Assembly (NCBI GenBank): GCA_946886075.1
Contig: CAMPHR010000013.1
Location: 1 to 64,000 of the forward strand
Origin: an uncultured Novosphingobium sp.
GTDB taxonomy: Bacteria > Pseudomonadota > Alphaproteobacteria > Sphingomonadales > Sphingomonadaceae
Length of the DNA: 64,000 nt
Direction of reading: 5' to 3'
The notes under the pieces were generated by a model. The model worked only from the letters and a program-made list of their open reading frames with translations, was not told the origin of the DNA and searched no databases. Below, piece after piece: positions 47,824-58,178 of the stretch. The translations under genes were made by a program, and so were the position numbers. The first letter of the stretch is position 1. Each line of letters begins with the position of its first letter.

Positions 47824-49752
47824 ATGGCTGATCAAATGGCGAGCGGAGTCGCTCACGCCGATGATGAGGCGGCCGAAGGGCATGGTCACGCGCGTCAGAA
47901 GGCGACGCTGAAGCTCGTAGTCGGGGCAGTGGGTATCGTTTTTGGCGATATCGGCACCAGCCCGCTTTACGCTTTCCGCGAAACTTTTGCGGGCCACCAT
48001 CACTTGGCGCTCGATCCCGATCACATTCTAGGCGTGATCAGCCTGATGTTCTGGTCGATGATGCTGGTCGTGACGCTCAAATATGTCACGATCATCATGC
48101 GAGCCGACAACAAGGGCGAAGGCGGTAGTCTTGCGCTGCTTGCGTTGATCAACGGCCAAACGAAAACGCAGCGATGGTCGCGTGGTATCGTGCTGTTGGG
48201 AGTGTTCGCGACCTCGCTGTTCTATGGCGACTCCATGATTACTCCGGCGGTGTCGGTGCTGTCGGCGGTAGAAGGGCTGGCCGTCTACAACTCCCAGCTC
48301 GCGCCAGCGATCCTGCCGGCTGCGGTGATCATATTGCTCGGGCTGTTCTGGATGCAGGGTCTTGGGACAAATCGTGTCGCTGCCTTTTTCGGTCCGATCA
48401 TGCTCATCTATTTTGTGACGATCGCGGCACTGGGTGTGATCAGCATCGTGAAGACGCCCGGCATTCTCTACGCCTTCAACCCTTATTGGGCGGTGATGTT
48501 TTTCCTCACCGATCCGCTTCCAGCTTTCCTCGCCCTTGGCGCGGTCGTTCTCGCGGTGACCGGGGCGGAGGCATTATATGCGGATATGGGCCACTTTGGA
48601 CGTAGCCCGATCCGGGTGTCATGGCTCTTCTTCGTGCTCCCGGCATTGATGATGAACTATATGGGGCAGGGCGCTCTGCTCTTTCGCGAGGGCGCGGCTG
48701 CCCTGCACAGCCCCTTTTACCATCTTGCCCCTCAATGGGCGCAGTTGCCCTTGGTCGGTTTGGCGACGCTGGCCGCGATCATCGCAAGTCAGGCCGTCAT
48801 ATCCGGTGCATTCTCTGTCACGCAGCAGGCGATCCAGTTGGGTTTCATGCCCCGTCTGCGGATCGCCCACACCAGTGCCTCGACAGCTGGCCAAATCTAT
48901 ATCCCCATGATCAACTGGGGATTGATGGTCATGGTGATCCTGCTCGTGCTGGTGTTCCAGACGTCGTCCAACCTCACGGCAGCCTATGGCATCGCGGTGA
49001 CCGGCGCGATGTTCATCGACAATCTGCTATTGACGGTTCTGCTCTACCGGCTGTGGAAATGGCGCTGGTATTATTCGGCGCCTCTGCTGGCGGTCTTCTT
49101 TATCGTTGATGGCGCATATCTGGCCGCGAACTTCACCAAGGTGCCCGACGGCGGCTGGTTCCCGCTGCTGATCGGGTTCGTTGTCTTCACGCTGCTGACG
49201 ACCTGGTCGCGCGGCCGCCGTCTTGTCCAGGACCGCCTGCGTGAAGGAGCCATGCCGATCCCCGTATTCGTCGCTTCGGCGGCTAACAGCGCGGTGCGGG
49301 TGCCCGGCACCGCTGTGTTCATGACGTCGACGTCGAACGGCGTTCCGCACGCTTTGCTTCACAACCTGAAGCACAATAAGGTTTTGCATGAACGAGTCAT
49401 CTTGCTGACCGTAAAAATCAGGGACGTTCCGGTTGTTGAGGATGACGGCCGATGCAAGCTGGAGGACCTGGGCAAGGGCTTCTTCCGGCTTGTCCTGGAA
49501 TATGGGTTCATGCAGGAACCCGACGTCCCGGCGGCGCTCAAGAATGTGACGGGCTGCGGCCAGGCATTCCGGATGATGGAAACCAGCTTCTTTCTGGCGC
49601 GGCAGACATTGTTGCCGTCCGCCAAACCGGGAATGCCGTTGTGGCGGGAAAAGATTTTCGCGTGGATGCTGCGCAACGCGGAAAGCGCGATGGAATTTTT
49701 CCGATTGCCCACCAATCGCGTCGTCGAACTGGGTAGCCAGGTAGAAATCTAG
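47824..49752 (+). CDS. kup: potassium transporter Kup
   Basis: A 642-residue KUP/HAK-type potassium-proton symporter. It has a cytoplasmic N-terminus, about 12 membrane segments and a hydrophilic C-terminal domain from about residue 460. Signatures are [50 protein letters not shown] and [19 protein letters not shown]. Its role is low-affinity potassium uptake. The stretch upstream holds the ccm terminator and no known riboswitch is apparent. Confidence 0.96.
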   Translation: MADQMASGVAHADDEAAEGHGHARQKATLKLVVGAVGIVFGDIGTSPLYAFRETFAGHHHLALDPDHILGVISLMFWSMMLVVTLKYVTIIMRADNKGEGGSLALLALINGQTKTQRWSRGIVLLGVFATSLFYGDSMITPAVSVLSAVEGLAVYNSQLAPAILPAAVIILLGLFWMQGLGTNRVAAFFGPIMLIYFVTIAALGVISIVKTPGILYAFNPYWAVMFFLTDPLPAFLALGAVVLAVTGAEALYADMGHFGRSPIRVSWLFFVLPALMMNYMGQGALLFREGAAALHSPFYHLAPQWAQLPLVGLATLAAIIASQAVISGAFSVTQQAIQLGFMPRLRIAHTSASTAGQIYIPMINWGLMVMVILLVLVFQTSSNLTAAYGIAVTGAMFIDNLLLTVLLYRLWKWRWYYSAPLLAVFFIVDGAYLAANFTKVPDGGWFPLLIGFVVFTLLTTWSRGRRLVQDRLREGAMPIPVFVASAANSAVRVPGTAVFMTSTSNGVPHALLHNLKHNKVLHERVILLTVKIRDVPVVEDDGRCKLEDLGKGFFRLVLEYGFMQEPDVPAALKNVTGCGQAFRMMETSFFLARQTLLPSAKPGMPLWREKIFAWMLRNAESAMEFFRLPTNRVVELGSQVEI

Positions 49753-49758
49753 ATGCGC

Positions 49759-49790
49759 AAAAAGGGCGCGACCATCAGGCCGCGCCCCAT
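49759..49790 (-). terminator. intrinsic terminator of hsp20 (and possibly kup)
   Basis: GGGCGCG/CGCGCCC arms (49764-49787) are followed on the minus strand by TTTTT. This sits between the convergent hsp20 and kup genes. Confidence 0.7.
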
Positions 49791-49811
49791 CATATTTCCA
49801 GCGGCAGCTGA

Positions 49812-50276
49812 TCAGGCCGCATCGCGATCCTTGTTGATCTCGACGAGCTGACCGCCATTGATCGAAATCTTTTTGGGCTTCATCGCTTCAGGGATTTCAC
49901 GGACGAGTTCGATCGTCAGCAGGCCGTCCGCAAGATCGGCTTTTTCCACCCGCACGAAGTCAGCAAGCTCAAAGCGCCTCTCAAAGCTGCGATTGGCGAT
50001 GCCGACATGCAGGAATTTGGAACGATCGGAACTCGCGCCATCGTCCTTGCGTCCAACGACCTGCAGCAGGTTCTGCTGCGCGGTGATGTCGATCTCATCA
50101 GTCCGGAAACCCGCGACGGCGAGCGTCACCCGGTAACGGTCCTCAGACAGCCGCTCGATGTTGAAGGGGGGGTAATTATCGCCCTGCTGCAGTCGTGCAT
50201 TGTTTTCGATCAGGTCAAAGAGGCGATCGAAACCGACGGTGGAGCGGCGATAGGGGGTAAGGTCAAAACCACGCAT
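49812..50276 (-). CDS. small heat shock protein, Hsp20 family (IbpA-like)
   Basis: A 154-residue small heat-shock chaperone. The N-terminal MRGFDLTPYRRSTVGFDRLFDLIEN matches alphaproteobacterial class A sHsps. The alpha-crystallin domain runs from about YPPFNIERLSEDRYRVTLAVAGF to ADGLLTIELVREIPE, and the C-terminal tail contains the KKISIN element (IXI-like). It binds unfolding proteins under heat stress. The ATG at 50276 follows GGAG at 8 bases; the frame is open to 50351. The upstream region carries a heat-shock promoter and a thermosensor-like leader. Confidence 0.95.
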   Translation of the reverse strand: MRGFDLTPYRRSTVGFDRLFDLIENNARLQQGDNYPPFNIERLSEDRYRVTLAVAGFRTDEIDITAQQNLLQVVGRKDDGASSDRSKFLHVGIANRSFERRFELADFVRVEKADLADGLLTIELVREIPEAMKPKKISINGGQLVEINKDRDAA

Positions 50277-50350
50277 GTCATAATCTCCATCAGAGCAAAA
50301 TGAACATACCGGACCCTGAAAGGCGTCCGGCGATACGATGCGCGACCCCA
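50277..50350 (-). promoter_or_regulatory. ROSE-like RNA thermometer in the hsp20 leader
   Basis: The leader RNA has a strong upstream hairpin, CCGGAC/GTCCGG (50309-50330), and next to the start a UUGCU (50298-50294) facing GGAG (50288-50285), the pairing used by ROSE elements to hide the ribosome binding site at low temperature. The pairing around the site is imperfect, as is typical of ROSE. Confidence 0.55.
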
Positions 50351-50371
50351 TATGGCGGCCGTGCGCGGTTG

Positions 50372-50399
50372 ATATGGTTGAAGGAAATCGGGTTTCAAG
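50372..50399 (-). promoter_or_regulatory. RpoH (sigma-32) type promoter of hsp20
   Basis: CTTGAAA (50399-50393) and CCATAT (50377-50372) are separated by 15 bases, matching the heat-shock sigma factor pattern of alphaproteobacteria. The transcript would start near 50365 and contain the ROSE-like leader. Confidence 0.65.
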
Positions 50400-50418
50400 A
50401 GGATTTCGTCGGGTGAAT

Positions 50419-50530
50419 CAAAAGTGCCCGGACCGTGTTTCCACGATCCGGGCACTAATGGACGATTGCTCGTCTCCCCCTTGGCCTGCCTCGACCACTT
50501 CTCAGCCCCCTAAGCTTGAAGTGGGAAGCA
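50419..50530 (-). ncRNA. candidate small RNA with terminator hairpin
   Basis: On the minus strand three hairpins follow each other: CCACTTC/GAAGTGG (50524-50495), GACGA-GCAA-TCGTC with a GNRA loop (50474-50461), and a near-perfect AGTGCCCGGA/TCCGGGCACT stem with an inner CGTG/CACG (50456-50423) followed by TTTT. The last is an intrinsic-terminator shape. The 3' end is predicted near 50419; the 5' end and the promoter are not identified. A first hairpin loop is G-rich (TTAGGGGG). No open frame covers the stretch convincingly. Confidence 0.4.
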
Positions 50531-50733
50531 GTATCCCTGAACCACGGCCATTAACCTGTGCTTCGCTGACTTTGCTATGGCGCGCGAAGGCCGCTGTCAC
50601 GGGCTATTTCCGCGCGGCAATATTTTCCCTTCGCGCCTGTGGCTGAGGTGCAACAATCCACGGTGCTTGCCGTTAGTTGAGACCCTGCTAGACGGGCATG
50701 AACAAACATCACGCAAAGGGCCGTTCGCGCCAC
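50531..50733. other. gene-free stretch before lolC
   Basis: Together with the stretch down to 50277, this makes a gap of 457 bases between hsp20 and lolC. This part should hold the lolC promoter: TTAACC and GCTATG, 17 bases apart near 50551-50580, are a possible pair. I see no other feature. Short overlapping open frames in it have no recognisable product. Confidence 0.4.
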
Positions 50734-51984
50734 ATGATCTTATCACGCTACGAACGCATGATCGCCAAGCGCTATCTGCTGCCTGGCAAGGGCGAAGGGT
50801 TCATCTTTCTAGTTGCCGGGATCAGTCTCGCCGCAGTGATGCTCGGGGTCGCCGCGCTCATCATCGTGATGAGCGTGATGAATGGATTTCGGGCAGAGTT
50901 GTTCGACAAGATCGTGGGGTTGAATGGCCATGCCGTGGTGCAGGGCTATGGCGGACGACTGCCGGATTGGCGTTCGATCCTGAACGAGGCGAAGGCAACG
51001 CCGGGCGTGACCAGTGCCACTCCGCTGATCGAACAGCCGCTGCTCGGCAGTTTTCAGGGTCGGGTGGAAGCTGTCCTTGTCCGGGGAATGACCGTCAACG
51101 ACATCAGGAATAACGCGACGCTCAAGGCCAAGGTGCTCGCGGGGAGCATGGATAATCTCACCGCCAATGCGGGCAAGGTTGGCATAGGTTCAAGGCTGGC
51201 TGAAAACCTGGGCCTCCAGCTAGGCGACAGCATCACGATCATCAATCCCGCAGGTCGTTCCACGCCTTTTGGCACTGTGCCGCGCCAGATATCCTACCAG
51301 GTCGCCGCGATTTTCGAGGTCGGTGTGTATGATTATGACAAAGCCTTCGTGGTGATGCCGATGGAGGATGCGCAAACCCTGCTGCTCTTGGGTGACGTGG
51401 TTGGCATGATCGAGGTGGAGACGGTCGATGCTGATCGGGTCGGGACCATCCTGCAGCCACTGGCCGGAAAGGTGGCGGGCCGGGCGGTCGTCACCGACTG
51501 GCGACAGATGAACGCATCTCTTTTCGAAGCGCTGGCGGTTGAGCGGGTTGCGATGTTCGTCGTTCTTTCGATCATCGTGCTGGTCGCTGTCTTCAACATT
51601 CTTTCATCGCTGATCATGCTCGTTCGCGCGAAGACCCGCGACATCGCAATCCTCCGCACAATGGGCGCGAGCAGAGTTGGATTGGTGAAGATCTTCATGA
51701 CGGTTGGCGTGACGATTGGATCGCTCGGGATGGCGGCCGGGATGGTGCTTGGCTTCACTTTCCTGTTCTTCCGCCAGAGCGTCGTCAACGCGATCCAGTT
51801 CATGACCGGTCAGAACCTGTGGGACCCCTCGATACGCTTCCTGACCGAACTGCCGGCAAAGCCTGACCCGGTTGAGATCACAATCATCTGCCTTATGGCA
51901 CTGGTCTTCAGTTTCCTCGCGACGCTGTACCCGGCGTTCAAGGCTGCCAATACCGATCCTGTGCAGGTGCTGCGCTATGAATGA
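50734..51984 (+). CDS. lolC: lipoprotein-releasing ABC transporter permease (LolC/LolE)
   Basis: A 416-residue permease (428 from the ATG at 50698). It has one N-terminal membrane segment, a large periplasmic domain (about residues 40-260) and three C-terminal segments with [25 protein letters not shown]. The start [19 protein letters not shown] is the usual form in sphingomonads. LolCDE extracts lipoproteins from the inner membrane. One permease gene here is probably the homodimeric form. The stop overlaps lolD by 8 bases. Confidence 0.93.
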   Translation: MILSRYERMIAKRYLLPGKGEGFIFLVAGISLAAVMLGVAALIIVMSVMNGFRAELFDKIVGLNGHAVVQGYGGRLPDWRSILNEAKATPGVTSATPLIEQPLLGSFQGRVEAVLVRGMTVNDIRNNATLKAKVLAGSMDNLTANAGKVGIGSRLAENLGLQLGDSITIINPAGRSTPFGTVPRQISYQVAAIFEVGVYDYDKAFVVMPMEDAQTLLLLGDVVGMIEVETVDADRVGTILQPLAGKVAGRAVVTDWRQMNASLFEALAVERVAMFVVLSIIVLVAVFNILSSLIMLVRAKTRDIAILRTMGASRVGLVKIFMTVGVTIGSLGMAAGMVLGFTFLFFRQSVVNAIQFMTGQNLWDPSIRFLTELPAKPDPVEITIICLMALVFSFLATLYPAFKAANTDPVQVLRYE

Positions 51985-52666
51985 CATATTGAAGGTTGCG
52001 GACCTGAAGCGCAGCTTTACCCAAGGCGGCGTGACGATCGAGGTTTTGCGCGGCGTCGACCTGACCGTAGGGCAGGGCGAGATCGTGGCGCTGCTGGGGC
52101 CCTCAGGGTCCGGCAAGTCGACGCTGTTGCAAGCGGTCGGGCTGTTGGAGGGCGGTTTTGACGGCTCTATCCGTATCGACGGCGAAGAGGCCGCACGTCT
52201 GGATAATGATGGAAGGACGCGCCTGCGCAGGGACGCGCTGGGCTTCGTCTATCAGTTCCACCATCTTCTTCCCGATTTCAACGCGGCGGAAAATGTCATC
52301 CTGCCGCAGGTGATCCGCGGCAAGGAGAATGATGCGGCGCGCGCGCGTGCGGAATCACTACTCACATCCTTGGGCCTTGGTCATCGTCTTGATCATCGGC
52401 CAAGCCAACTCTCAGGGGGTGAGCAGCAACGCGTTGCCGTCGCGCGAGCCTTGGCGAACCGGCCTGCTTTGATCCTGGCGGACGAACCGACTGGCAATCT
52501 GGATGAGCGCACCGCTGACATCGTGCTGGCTGAGTTCCTCCGCCTGGTTCGAGAAGAAGGATCAGCTGCTCTGGTGGCGACCCACAATGAACGGCTTGCG
52601 GAAAAGATGGACCGCGTCGTCCGCCTTCACGAAGGACTGCTGGAGGACGCTTCAGACCTGAACTGA
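51977..52666 (+). CDS. lolD: lipoprotein-releasing ABC transporter ATPase LolD
   Basis: A 229-residue ABC ATPase. Walker [10 protein letters not shown], the Q-loop [12 protein letters not shown], the signature [15 protein letters not shown] and Walker [15 protein letters not shown] are all intact. It powers lipoprotein release by LolC/E. Its ATG lies inside the end of lolC (ATGAATGA), and its last 15 bases overlap the 3' end of the convergent diguanylate cyclase gene. Confidence 0.95.
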   Translation: MNDILKVADLKRSFTQGGVTIEVLRGVDLTVGQGEIVALLGPSGSGKSTLLQAVGLLEGGFDGSIRIDGEEAARLDNDGRTRLRRDALGFVYQFHHLLPDFNAAENVILPQVIRGKENDAARARAESLLTSLGLGHRLDHRPSQLSGGEQQRVAVARALANRPALILADEPTGNLDERTADIVLAEFLRLVREEGSAALVATHNERLAEKMDRVVRLHEGLLEDASDLN

Positions 52667-54460
52667 GGTGTCGTCCCGAACGGTCGCGACAACGATCTGG
52701 TTTCTGCCCTGCGCCTTGGCCCTCAAGAGTGCTGCGTCGGCGGTCTGAACCAGCTGGTTGGGCCGCCCGTGATCAGGATAAGCCGCAAGTCCGAACGAAG
52801 CCGTCACTGGGCCAAGCTGCTGATGGCCGTGCTGTATGCGAAGGTTCTGGATCTTGCCTTGGATCTGGCGTCCCCGCTCGATCGCCTGATCCAGGGAAAA
52901 GTGCGGCATCAGAAGGACGAACTCTTCGCCCCCCAGGCGAAAGGCGTAGCCATCCTCGCGAAGGGAGTCGTTGAGAACATTGCCGACGGCCCGCAGCACG
53001 GCGTCGCCCGCATCATGCCCATGCGCGTCGTTGAACCGCTTGAAATGATCGATGTCGATCATGAGACAGGCAAGCGGCGATCGGTCTCGGGTGCTGACGG
53101 CCACCGCTTCCTCAATCGCTGCGTCGAACTGTCGGCGGTTTGAAAGTCCGGTGAGCGCATCGACCATCGCCATTTCGCGCAACGCATCGCGAAGGCGCAG
53201 GTTGGCCAGTGCCAGCCCAATATTTTCGGCGAGCATTTCCAGATATTTCTCGCTTCGTTCGATCTGATCCGCCGCGACATTCGCCGGTTCTTCGAAATAG
53301 AGCAGGCCTATGGTTTCGCCCTGCGCGGCCAGCGGCATGCAGATGGTGGGCGCCGCGCTCTCACCGCCCAGATGCTCGCACGGGATATCTATGATGTTCC
53401 CTGATGGCCGATGGGTCTGACCGCGACGCAATGCCCAGCAGGCCGACGGGGAAAATTCCTCTTCCGACCATTGGGGCGACAGCCAGTCGCAAGCCTGGCG
53501 CATGGCGTTGCGGCGCGGATCGTAGATGTACAACCTGCCAGCGAAACCGGGGGCGATTTCCGGCGCGAAGCGGCGCACGACGCCGGTAAGATCAGCGCTG
53601 TTGTCGCAACCTTGAAGCCGCTGGGTCATGCGGGAAAGAAGGTCCTGCATGATGCGGTCGGCATCGCGTTCCTTCTCCAACCGTTGCCGTTCAAGCCCAT
53701 TTTCCCGAAAAATGCGGATGGCCTGCGCCATGTCGCCGATCTCGTCCACGTGCGAAACATCGGGTGGAATGGCCGCAAAGTCTTGCGCCGCGAGACGCGT
53801 GACGACGTCGCTCAGCCGCACGACCGGGTGCAGTATGCGTTGTTTGAGAATGAAATAGAGAACGCAGAGGAAAAGGAGCGCGGTCGCGCCCAGCATGATT
53901 TCGGACATGCTGCGCCATTGGCGCGCTGTTGCCGTGGCGCGATCGATTGCTGCTTGGGTTCGTTGATCCAGCATATACTGGAACTTCCCGATCTGCGCGG
54001 CGATCCGATCAAGCTCCCGGCCATATTCGTCGCCGAACAAGATGGTCCTGGCGGTATCCTGATCGCCAGCCTGGACAGCTTGCAGTGCCGCCTCTTGCTC
54101 GTCGGTAAGCGCGTCGGCCCAATGCAATGCGTCGCGCAAGGCCCTGATCTCGCCCTCCGTCGCGCCTGCGTCATGAAGGTGGCTGACCCGCTGTTCCACC
54201 GTGCGGAGCGCGGCCTTTTCCCGCTGATAGGCGATGAGGTGAGTGGGATCGCCCGTGATGGAAAATGACCGCGCCTGCTCTGTCTGGCGATAGCTGTCTT
54301 CGAGCAGGGCCGAGGTCAGTTGATCGAAACGCGCACGCTGCGCGACGGCCGCGCGTTCTGCCTTCTCCGCGCCTGATGCCATGAGCATCGTGGTACCGGA
54401 CGCGAGCGTGAGCAGCAGGGTCGCGCCATATGCCCAGTTGGTGATCGTCGACAAACGCAT
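52652..54460 (-). CDS. diguanylate cyclase with N-terminal sensor, HAMP-like and GAF domains
   Basis: A 602-residue membrane protein. A first membrane segment (about 7-30) and a periplasmic helical bundle, CHASE3-like (about 31-190), lead to a second segment (about 190-215), a HAMP-like region, a GAF domain (about 290-440) and a C-terminal GGDEF domain with the active site [10 protein letters not shown] (G510 to F514). The site is the active GGEEF type. The five-residue-upstream I-site is REDG and not RxxD, so product inhibition is probably lost. It makes c-di-GMP. The ATG at 54460 was chosen over the open frame up to 54592. Confidence 0.92.
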   Translation of the reverse strand: MRLSTITNWAYGATLLLTLASGTTMLMASGAEKAERAAVAQRARFDQLTSALLEDSYRQTEQARSFSITGDPTHLIAYQREKAALRTVEQRVSHLHDAGATEGEIRALRDALHWADALTDEQEAALQAVQAGDQDTARTILFGDEYGRELDRIAAQIGKFQYMLDQRTQAAIDRATATARQWRSMSEIMLGATALLFLCVLYFILKQRILHPVVRLSDVVTRLAAQDFAAIPPDVSHVDEIGDMAQAIRIFRENGLERQRLEKERDADRIMQDLLSRMTQRLQGCDNSADLTGVVRRFAPEIAPGFAGRLYIYDPRRNAMRQACDWLSPQWSEEEFSPSACWALRRGQTHRPSGNIIDIPCEHLGGESAAPTICMPLAAQGETIGLLYFEEPANVAADQIERSEKYLEMLAENIGLALANLRLRDALREMAMVDALTGLSNRRQFDAAIEEAVAVSTRDRSPLACLMIDIDHFKRFNDAHGHDAGDAVLRAVGNVLNDSLREDGYAFRLGGEEFVLLMPHFSLDQAIERGRQIQGKIQNLRIQHGHQQLGPVTASFGLAAYPDHGRPNQLVQTADAALLRAKAQGRNQIVVATVRDDTSVQV

Positions 54461-54635
54461 GGGGCTCAAACTACATGTGAGAGGTTGGGGAATGCTTAAT
54501 CCGCTGGAAAGCACTCTCAAGGGCCAGATGGAGCCAAAGCGGAGCGTCCCACCGGGTTCAACTGGCTGAGCGTTATCCACAGCATTTCTCAAGAAGGACT
54601 GGCGCCGACGCAGCTAGGGGCGCTATCAATGCGAA

Positions 54636-57600
54636 ATGCCTCATGCCGGTTTTGTACCCCTTCGCGTCTTTTCATCTTTCACCATGCTGGAAGGCGCGAT
54701 CGAGCCGAAGAAGATCGCGAAGCAAGCCCGGACGCTGGGCTTTCCCGCAGCGGCGATCACTGATCGTAACGGCCTTTACGGGTCGATGGCCTTTTCCGAC
54801 GCCTGCAAGAGCGAAGGGGTTCAGCCCATCATCGGAGCGATGCTGGGTGTTCTGCGGCCTGGGCGCCCGGCTAACGCCGCCGCAGTGCATGACTGGCTGA
54901 CGCTTTATGCCCAAGATGCGGCGGGCTATGACAATCTTTGCGCGTTGGTATCGATGGCGCATCTTGATCGCCCGGTCGAGGAAGTGCCCCATGTCACATT
55001 GGATTCTCTTGTTGGAAGAACGGACGGGCTGATTGCGCTGACGGCGGGGGCGGAAGGTGCGATTGCCCGGCTGTTTGCGGAAGATCAGCCCGAGGCCGCA
55101 TCTGCCTATGCCGATCGGCTGGCGACACTCTTTCCCGATCGTATCTACATCGAAATCTGCCGCCGATCTGACCCCATAGAGGAGAAAGCGGAAGCGCAGT
55201 TGATTGATCTCGCATATGCGCGCGATCTTCCGCTGGTCGCAACGAACCCGACCTGCTTTGCAGAGCCCCATTTTCATGAAGCCCATGACGTGATGCTGTG
55301 CATCGCGGATGGTGCCTATGTCGAAACGCCTGACCGGCGGACAAGCTCTCCCGATGCCTGGATGAAACCGGCAGCGGAGATGCAGCACTTGTTCGAGGAT
55401 TTGCCCGAGGCGCTCGCCAACACGCTGGTAGTGGCGCAGCGCTGCGCCGTCGCCGCACCGAAGCGCAAGCCCATCCTTCCGAGCCTGGCCGGTGATATCG
55501 AAGGCGAGGCCAGGATGTTGCGCGAGCAGGCAACCGCAGGGTTGGAATCGCGGCTTGCGAAGGCGGGCATAGAGGGCGAGGACGCGCGCCAGCCCTATTT
55601 CGAGCGGCTGAAATTCGAAACCGACATCATCATCCAGATGGGTTTCCCCGGCTACTTCCTGATCGTTGCCGACTTCATCAAATGGGCGAAGGAACAGGAT
55701 ATTCCCGTGGGTCCGGGCCGTGGTTCGGGCGCGGGCTCCGTGGTGGCGTGGGCTCTCACCATCACGGACCTTGATCCGCTGCAACTCGGCCTGCTTTTCG
55801 AACGCTTCCTCAATCCCGAACGCGTTTCCATGCCGGACTTCGACATCGACTTCTGCGAAACGCGGCGCGGTGAAGTGATCCGCTATGTTCAGCAGAAATA
55901 TGGCGTCGATCATGTGGCGCAGATCATCACCTTCGGAAAGCTGAAGGCGCGCGCGGTGCTGAAGGACACGGGCCGCGTGCTGCAGATGAGCTATGGCCAT
56001 GTGGACCGTCTGGCCAAGCTGGTGCCCAACCATCCGACCGACCCGTGGACGTTGGAACGGTCGTTGAACGGCGTGGCCGAGTTCAAGGCCGAATATGACA
56101 ATGACAACCAGGTCAAAAGACTGATCGACTATGCGATGAAGCTGGAAGGCTTCCCGCGCCATAGTTCGACCCATGCTGCGGGCGTTGTGATCGGCGATCG
56201 GCCTTTGTCACAGCTGGTGCCCCTGTATCGCGATCCGCGTTCGGATATGCCGGTGACGCAGTTCGACATGAAATATGTCGAAGGCGCGGGGTTGGTGAAG
56301 TTCGACTTTCTTGGCCTTAAAACCCTGTCCGTTCTGCAAAAGGCGGTGCAGTTGCTGGCCGGACGCGGCGTTCAGATCGATTTGGACGGCCTGAGTTGGG
56401 ATGATCCGGCGGTCTATGACTTGCTGCAGCGGGGCGACACGGTGGGCGTGTTCCAGCTGGAATCGGAAGGCATGCGCAAGACGCTTGCCGCTGTACGCCC
56501 AACCAATTTCGGCGACATCATCGCGCTCGTATCGCTTTATCGCCCTGGTCCGATGGACAATATCCCGATGTTCGGCCGTCGCAAGAACGGGCAGGAAGAG
56601 ATTGAATATCCACATATTCTCCTGAAGCCGATCCTCGAAGAAACCTATGGCATCTTCGTCTATCAGGAACAGGTGATGCAGGCCGCCCAGATCCTGGCGG
56701 GCTATTCCCTGGGCGACGCCGACCTTCTTCGCCGAGCCATGGGCAAGAAGATCAAGGCCGAGATGGATGCGCAGCGGGCGCGCTTTGTCGAAGGCTGCGC
56801 GGGTAGCGACATTCCCGCAGCGAAGGCCAATGAGCTTTTCGACTTGATCGACAAGTTCGCAGGCTATGGTTTCAATAAATCCCACGCTGCGGCCTATGCG
56901 CTGCTTGCCTATCAAACGGCATGGTTGAAGGCCCATTATCCGGCAGAATTTTACGCTGCCTCCATGGCGTTCGACATCCATCTCACCGACAAGCTGACCA
57001 TCTTCGTCGATGATATGCGTCGGATGGGTTTGAGCTGTCTGGCACCCGACATCAATCGCAGCCTCGCTGACTTTTCTGTCGAGCCGATCGACTGCGAGAG
57101 TGAAGACGCGCGCCTGGGCTTTGCTGTCCGCTACGCGTTGGGTGGATTGAAGGGGGTCGGTGAAAAGGCCATGGACCTGCTCGTTGCGGAGCGGGAGGCT
57201 GGCGGATCTTTCAAGTCGCTCGACGACTTCGCCGATCGCATAGAACCACGATTGCTCAATCGCCGCCAGCTTGAAAGCCTCGCCGCGTCAGGAGCTTTCG
57301 ACGAGATCCACCCTGATCGCGCGGGCGTGCATGCTGCGGCAGACATGATCCTGAGCGTTGCGGCGAGTGCTGCCGATGCGCGCGAAAGCGGGCAGGGCGG
57401 CTTGTTTGGCGACGTGGAAACACCGCATGCAGATGTGCGCATTCCGCCGCATCAAACCTGGTCCACGGCGGACAGGATGGCGCAGGAAAAGGAAGCGTTC
57501 GGCTTTTACTTTTCCGCGCATCCCGTGGATCGCTATCGGCACCTTGCTGAAGCGCGCGGCGCCAGAAGCTACGGCGCGATCTGTGCTGAGCAGGTGTCCG

Positions 57601-58178
57601 AGGGAGGGCGCGCGAATGCGGTGATGGCCGCCATGGTCGAAGAAGTCCGTTGGCGCGAAACACGGCGCGGTGCGCGTTATGCGGCCGCGACATTCTCCGA
57701 CAGCAGTGGGCAGTTCCAGGCAAGTTGCTTTGATGAGGATGCGTGCAAGGCCATCGAGGTTATGGCGCGCGATGGCGACTGCGCGCTGTTGATGGTGGAA
57801 TTGGATCGAATGCCGGGCGAGGAAACGCCTCGAGTGACGATCCGGGGGGTTGAGCAATTCAATCAGCTTGCCAGTGCATCGCGGATGGAATTGGTCGTGG
57901 ATGTGCAGGATACCGCCGCCGTGGATGCCCTTGCCCAACTGCTATTGCGCAACAGGGGCGGGCGCAGCGAGGTGTTCCTGCGTGCCCCATTGGCTAATGG
58001 GAAGGCAGTACGGATGTTTGTCGGTGATGATTTCCTGATCGGGGCGGATCAGGTGGACGCCATCGCCCTCATCCCTGGCCTGTCCATTCAGCGTTTCGAG
58101 CGCATGGAGCCCAAAGCGGATGGATATCGTGCCCGCACCCGGCGTTCGGGCTTTAGGCTGGTCGCGGCAACTGCCTGA
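54636..58178 (+). CDS. dnaE: DNA polymerase III subunit alpha (DnaE)
   Basis: A 1180-residue replicative polymerase. The N-terminal PHP domain begins FVPLRVFSSFTMLEGAI, where the usual HLRVH metal-binding histidines are replaced by Pro and Phe. The polymerase core has GPGRGSGAGSVVAWAL and MPDFDIDFCE with the catalytic Asp residues 401, 403 and 405. The C-terminal OB and tau-binding parts follow. No intein or frameshift is seen. It is divergent from the diguanylate cyclase. Confidence 0.97.
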   Translation: MPHAGFVPLRVFSSFTMLEGAIEPKKIAKQARTLGFPAAAITDRNGLYGSMAFSDACKSEGVQPIIGAMLGVLRPGRPANAAAVHDWLTLYAQDAAGYDNLCALVSMAHLDRPVEEVPHVTLDSLVGRTDGLIALTAGAEGAIARLFAEDQPEAASAYADRLATLFPDRIYIEICRRSDPIEEKAEAQLIDLAYARDLPLVATNPTCFAEPHFHEAHDVMLCIADGAYVETPDRRTSSPDAWMKPAAEMQHLFEDLPEALANTLVVAQRCAVAAPKRKPILPSLAGDIEGEARMLREQATAGLESRLAKAGIEGEDARQPYFERLKFETDIIIQMGFPGYFLIVADFIKWAKEQDIPVGPGRGSGAGSVVAWALTITDLDPLQLGLLFERFLNPERVSMPDFDIDFCETRRGEVIRYVQQKYGVDHVAQIITFGKLKARAVLKDTGRVLQMSYGHVDRLAKLVPNHPTDPWTLERSLNGVAEFKAEYDNDNQVKRLIDYAMKLEGFPRHSSTHAAGVVIGDRPLSQLVPLYRDPRSDMPVTQFDMKYVEGAGLVKFDFLGLKTLSVLQKAVQLLAGRGVQIDLDGLSWDDPAVYDLLQRGDTVGVFQLESEGMRKTLAAVRPTNFGDIIALVSLYRPGPMDNIPMFGRRKNGQEEIEYPHILLKPILEETYGIFVYQEQVMQAAQILAGYSLGDADLLRRAMGKKIKAEMDAQRARFVEGCAGSDIPAAKANELFDLIDKFAGYGFNKSHAAAYALLAYQTAWLKAHYPAEFYAASMAFDIHLTDKLTIFVDDMRRMGLSCLAPDINRSLADFSVEPIDCESEDARLGFAVRYALGGLKGVGEKAMDLLVAEREAGGSFKSLDDFADRIEPRLLNRRQLESLAASGAFDEIHPDRAGVHAAADMILSVAASAADARESGQGGLFGDVETPHADVRIPPHQTWSTADRMAQEKEAFGFYFSAHPVDRYRHLAEARGARSYGAICAEQVSEGGRANAVMAAMVEEVRWRETRRGARYAAATFSDSSGQFQASCFDEDACKAIEVMARDGDCALLMVELDRMPGEETPRVTIRGVEQFNQLASASRMELVVDVQDTAAVDALAQLLLRNRGGRSEVFLRAPLANGKAVRMFVGDDFLIGADQVDAIALIPGLSIQRFERMEPKADGYRARTRRSGFRLVAATA

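Noticed and set aside
50577..51113. 178-codon open frame overlapping lolC
   Set aside because: It is a frame shadow of lolC with Arg/Gly-rich, low-quality coding pattern.
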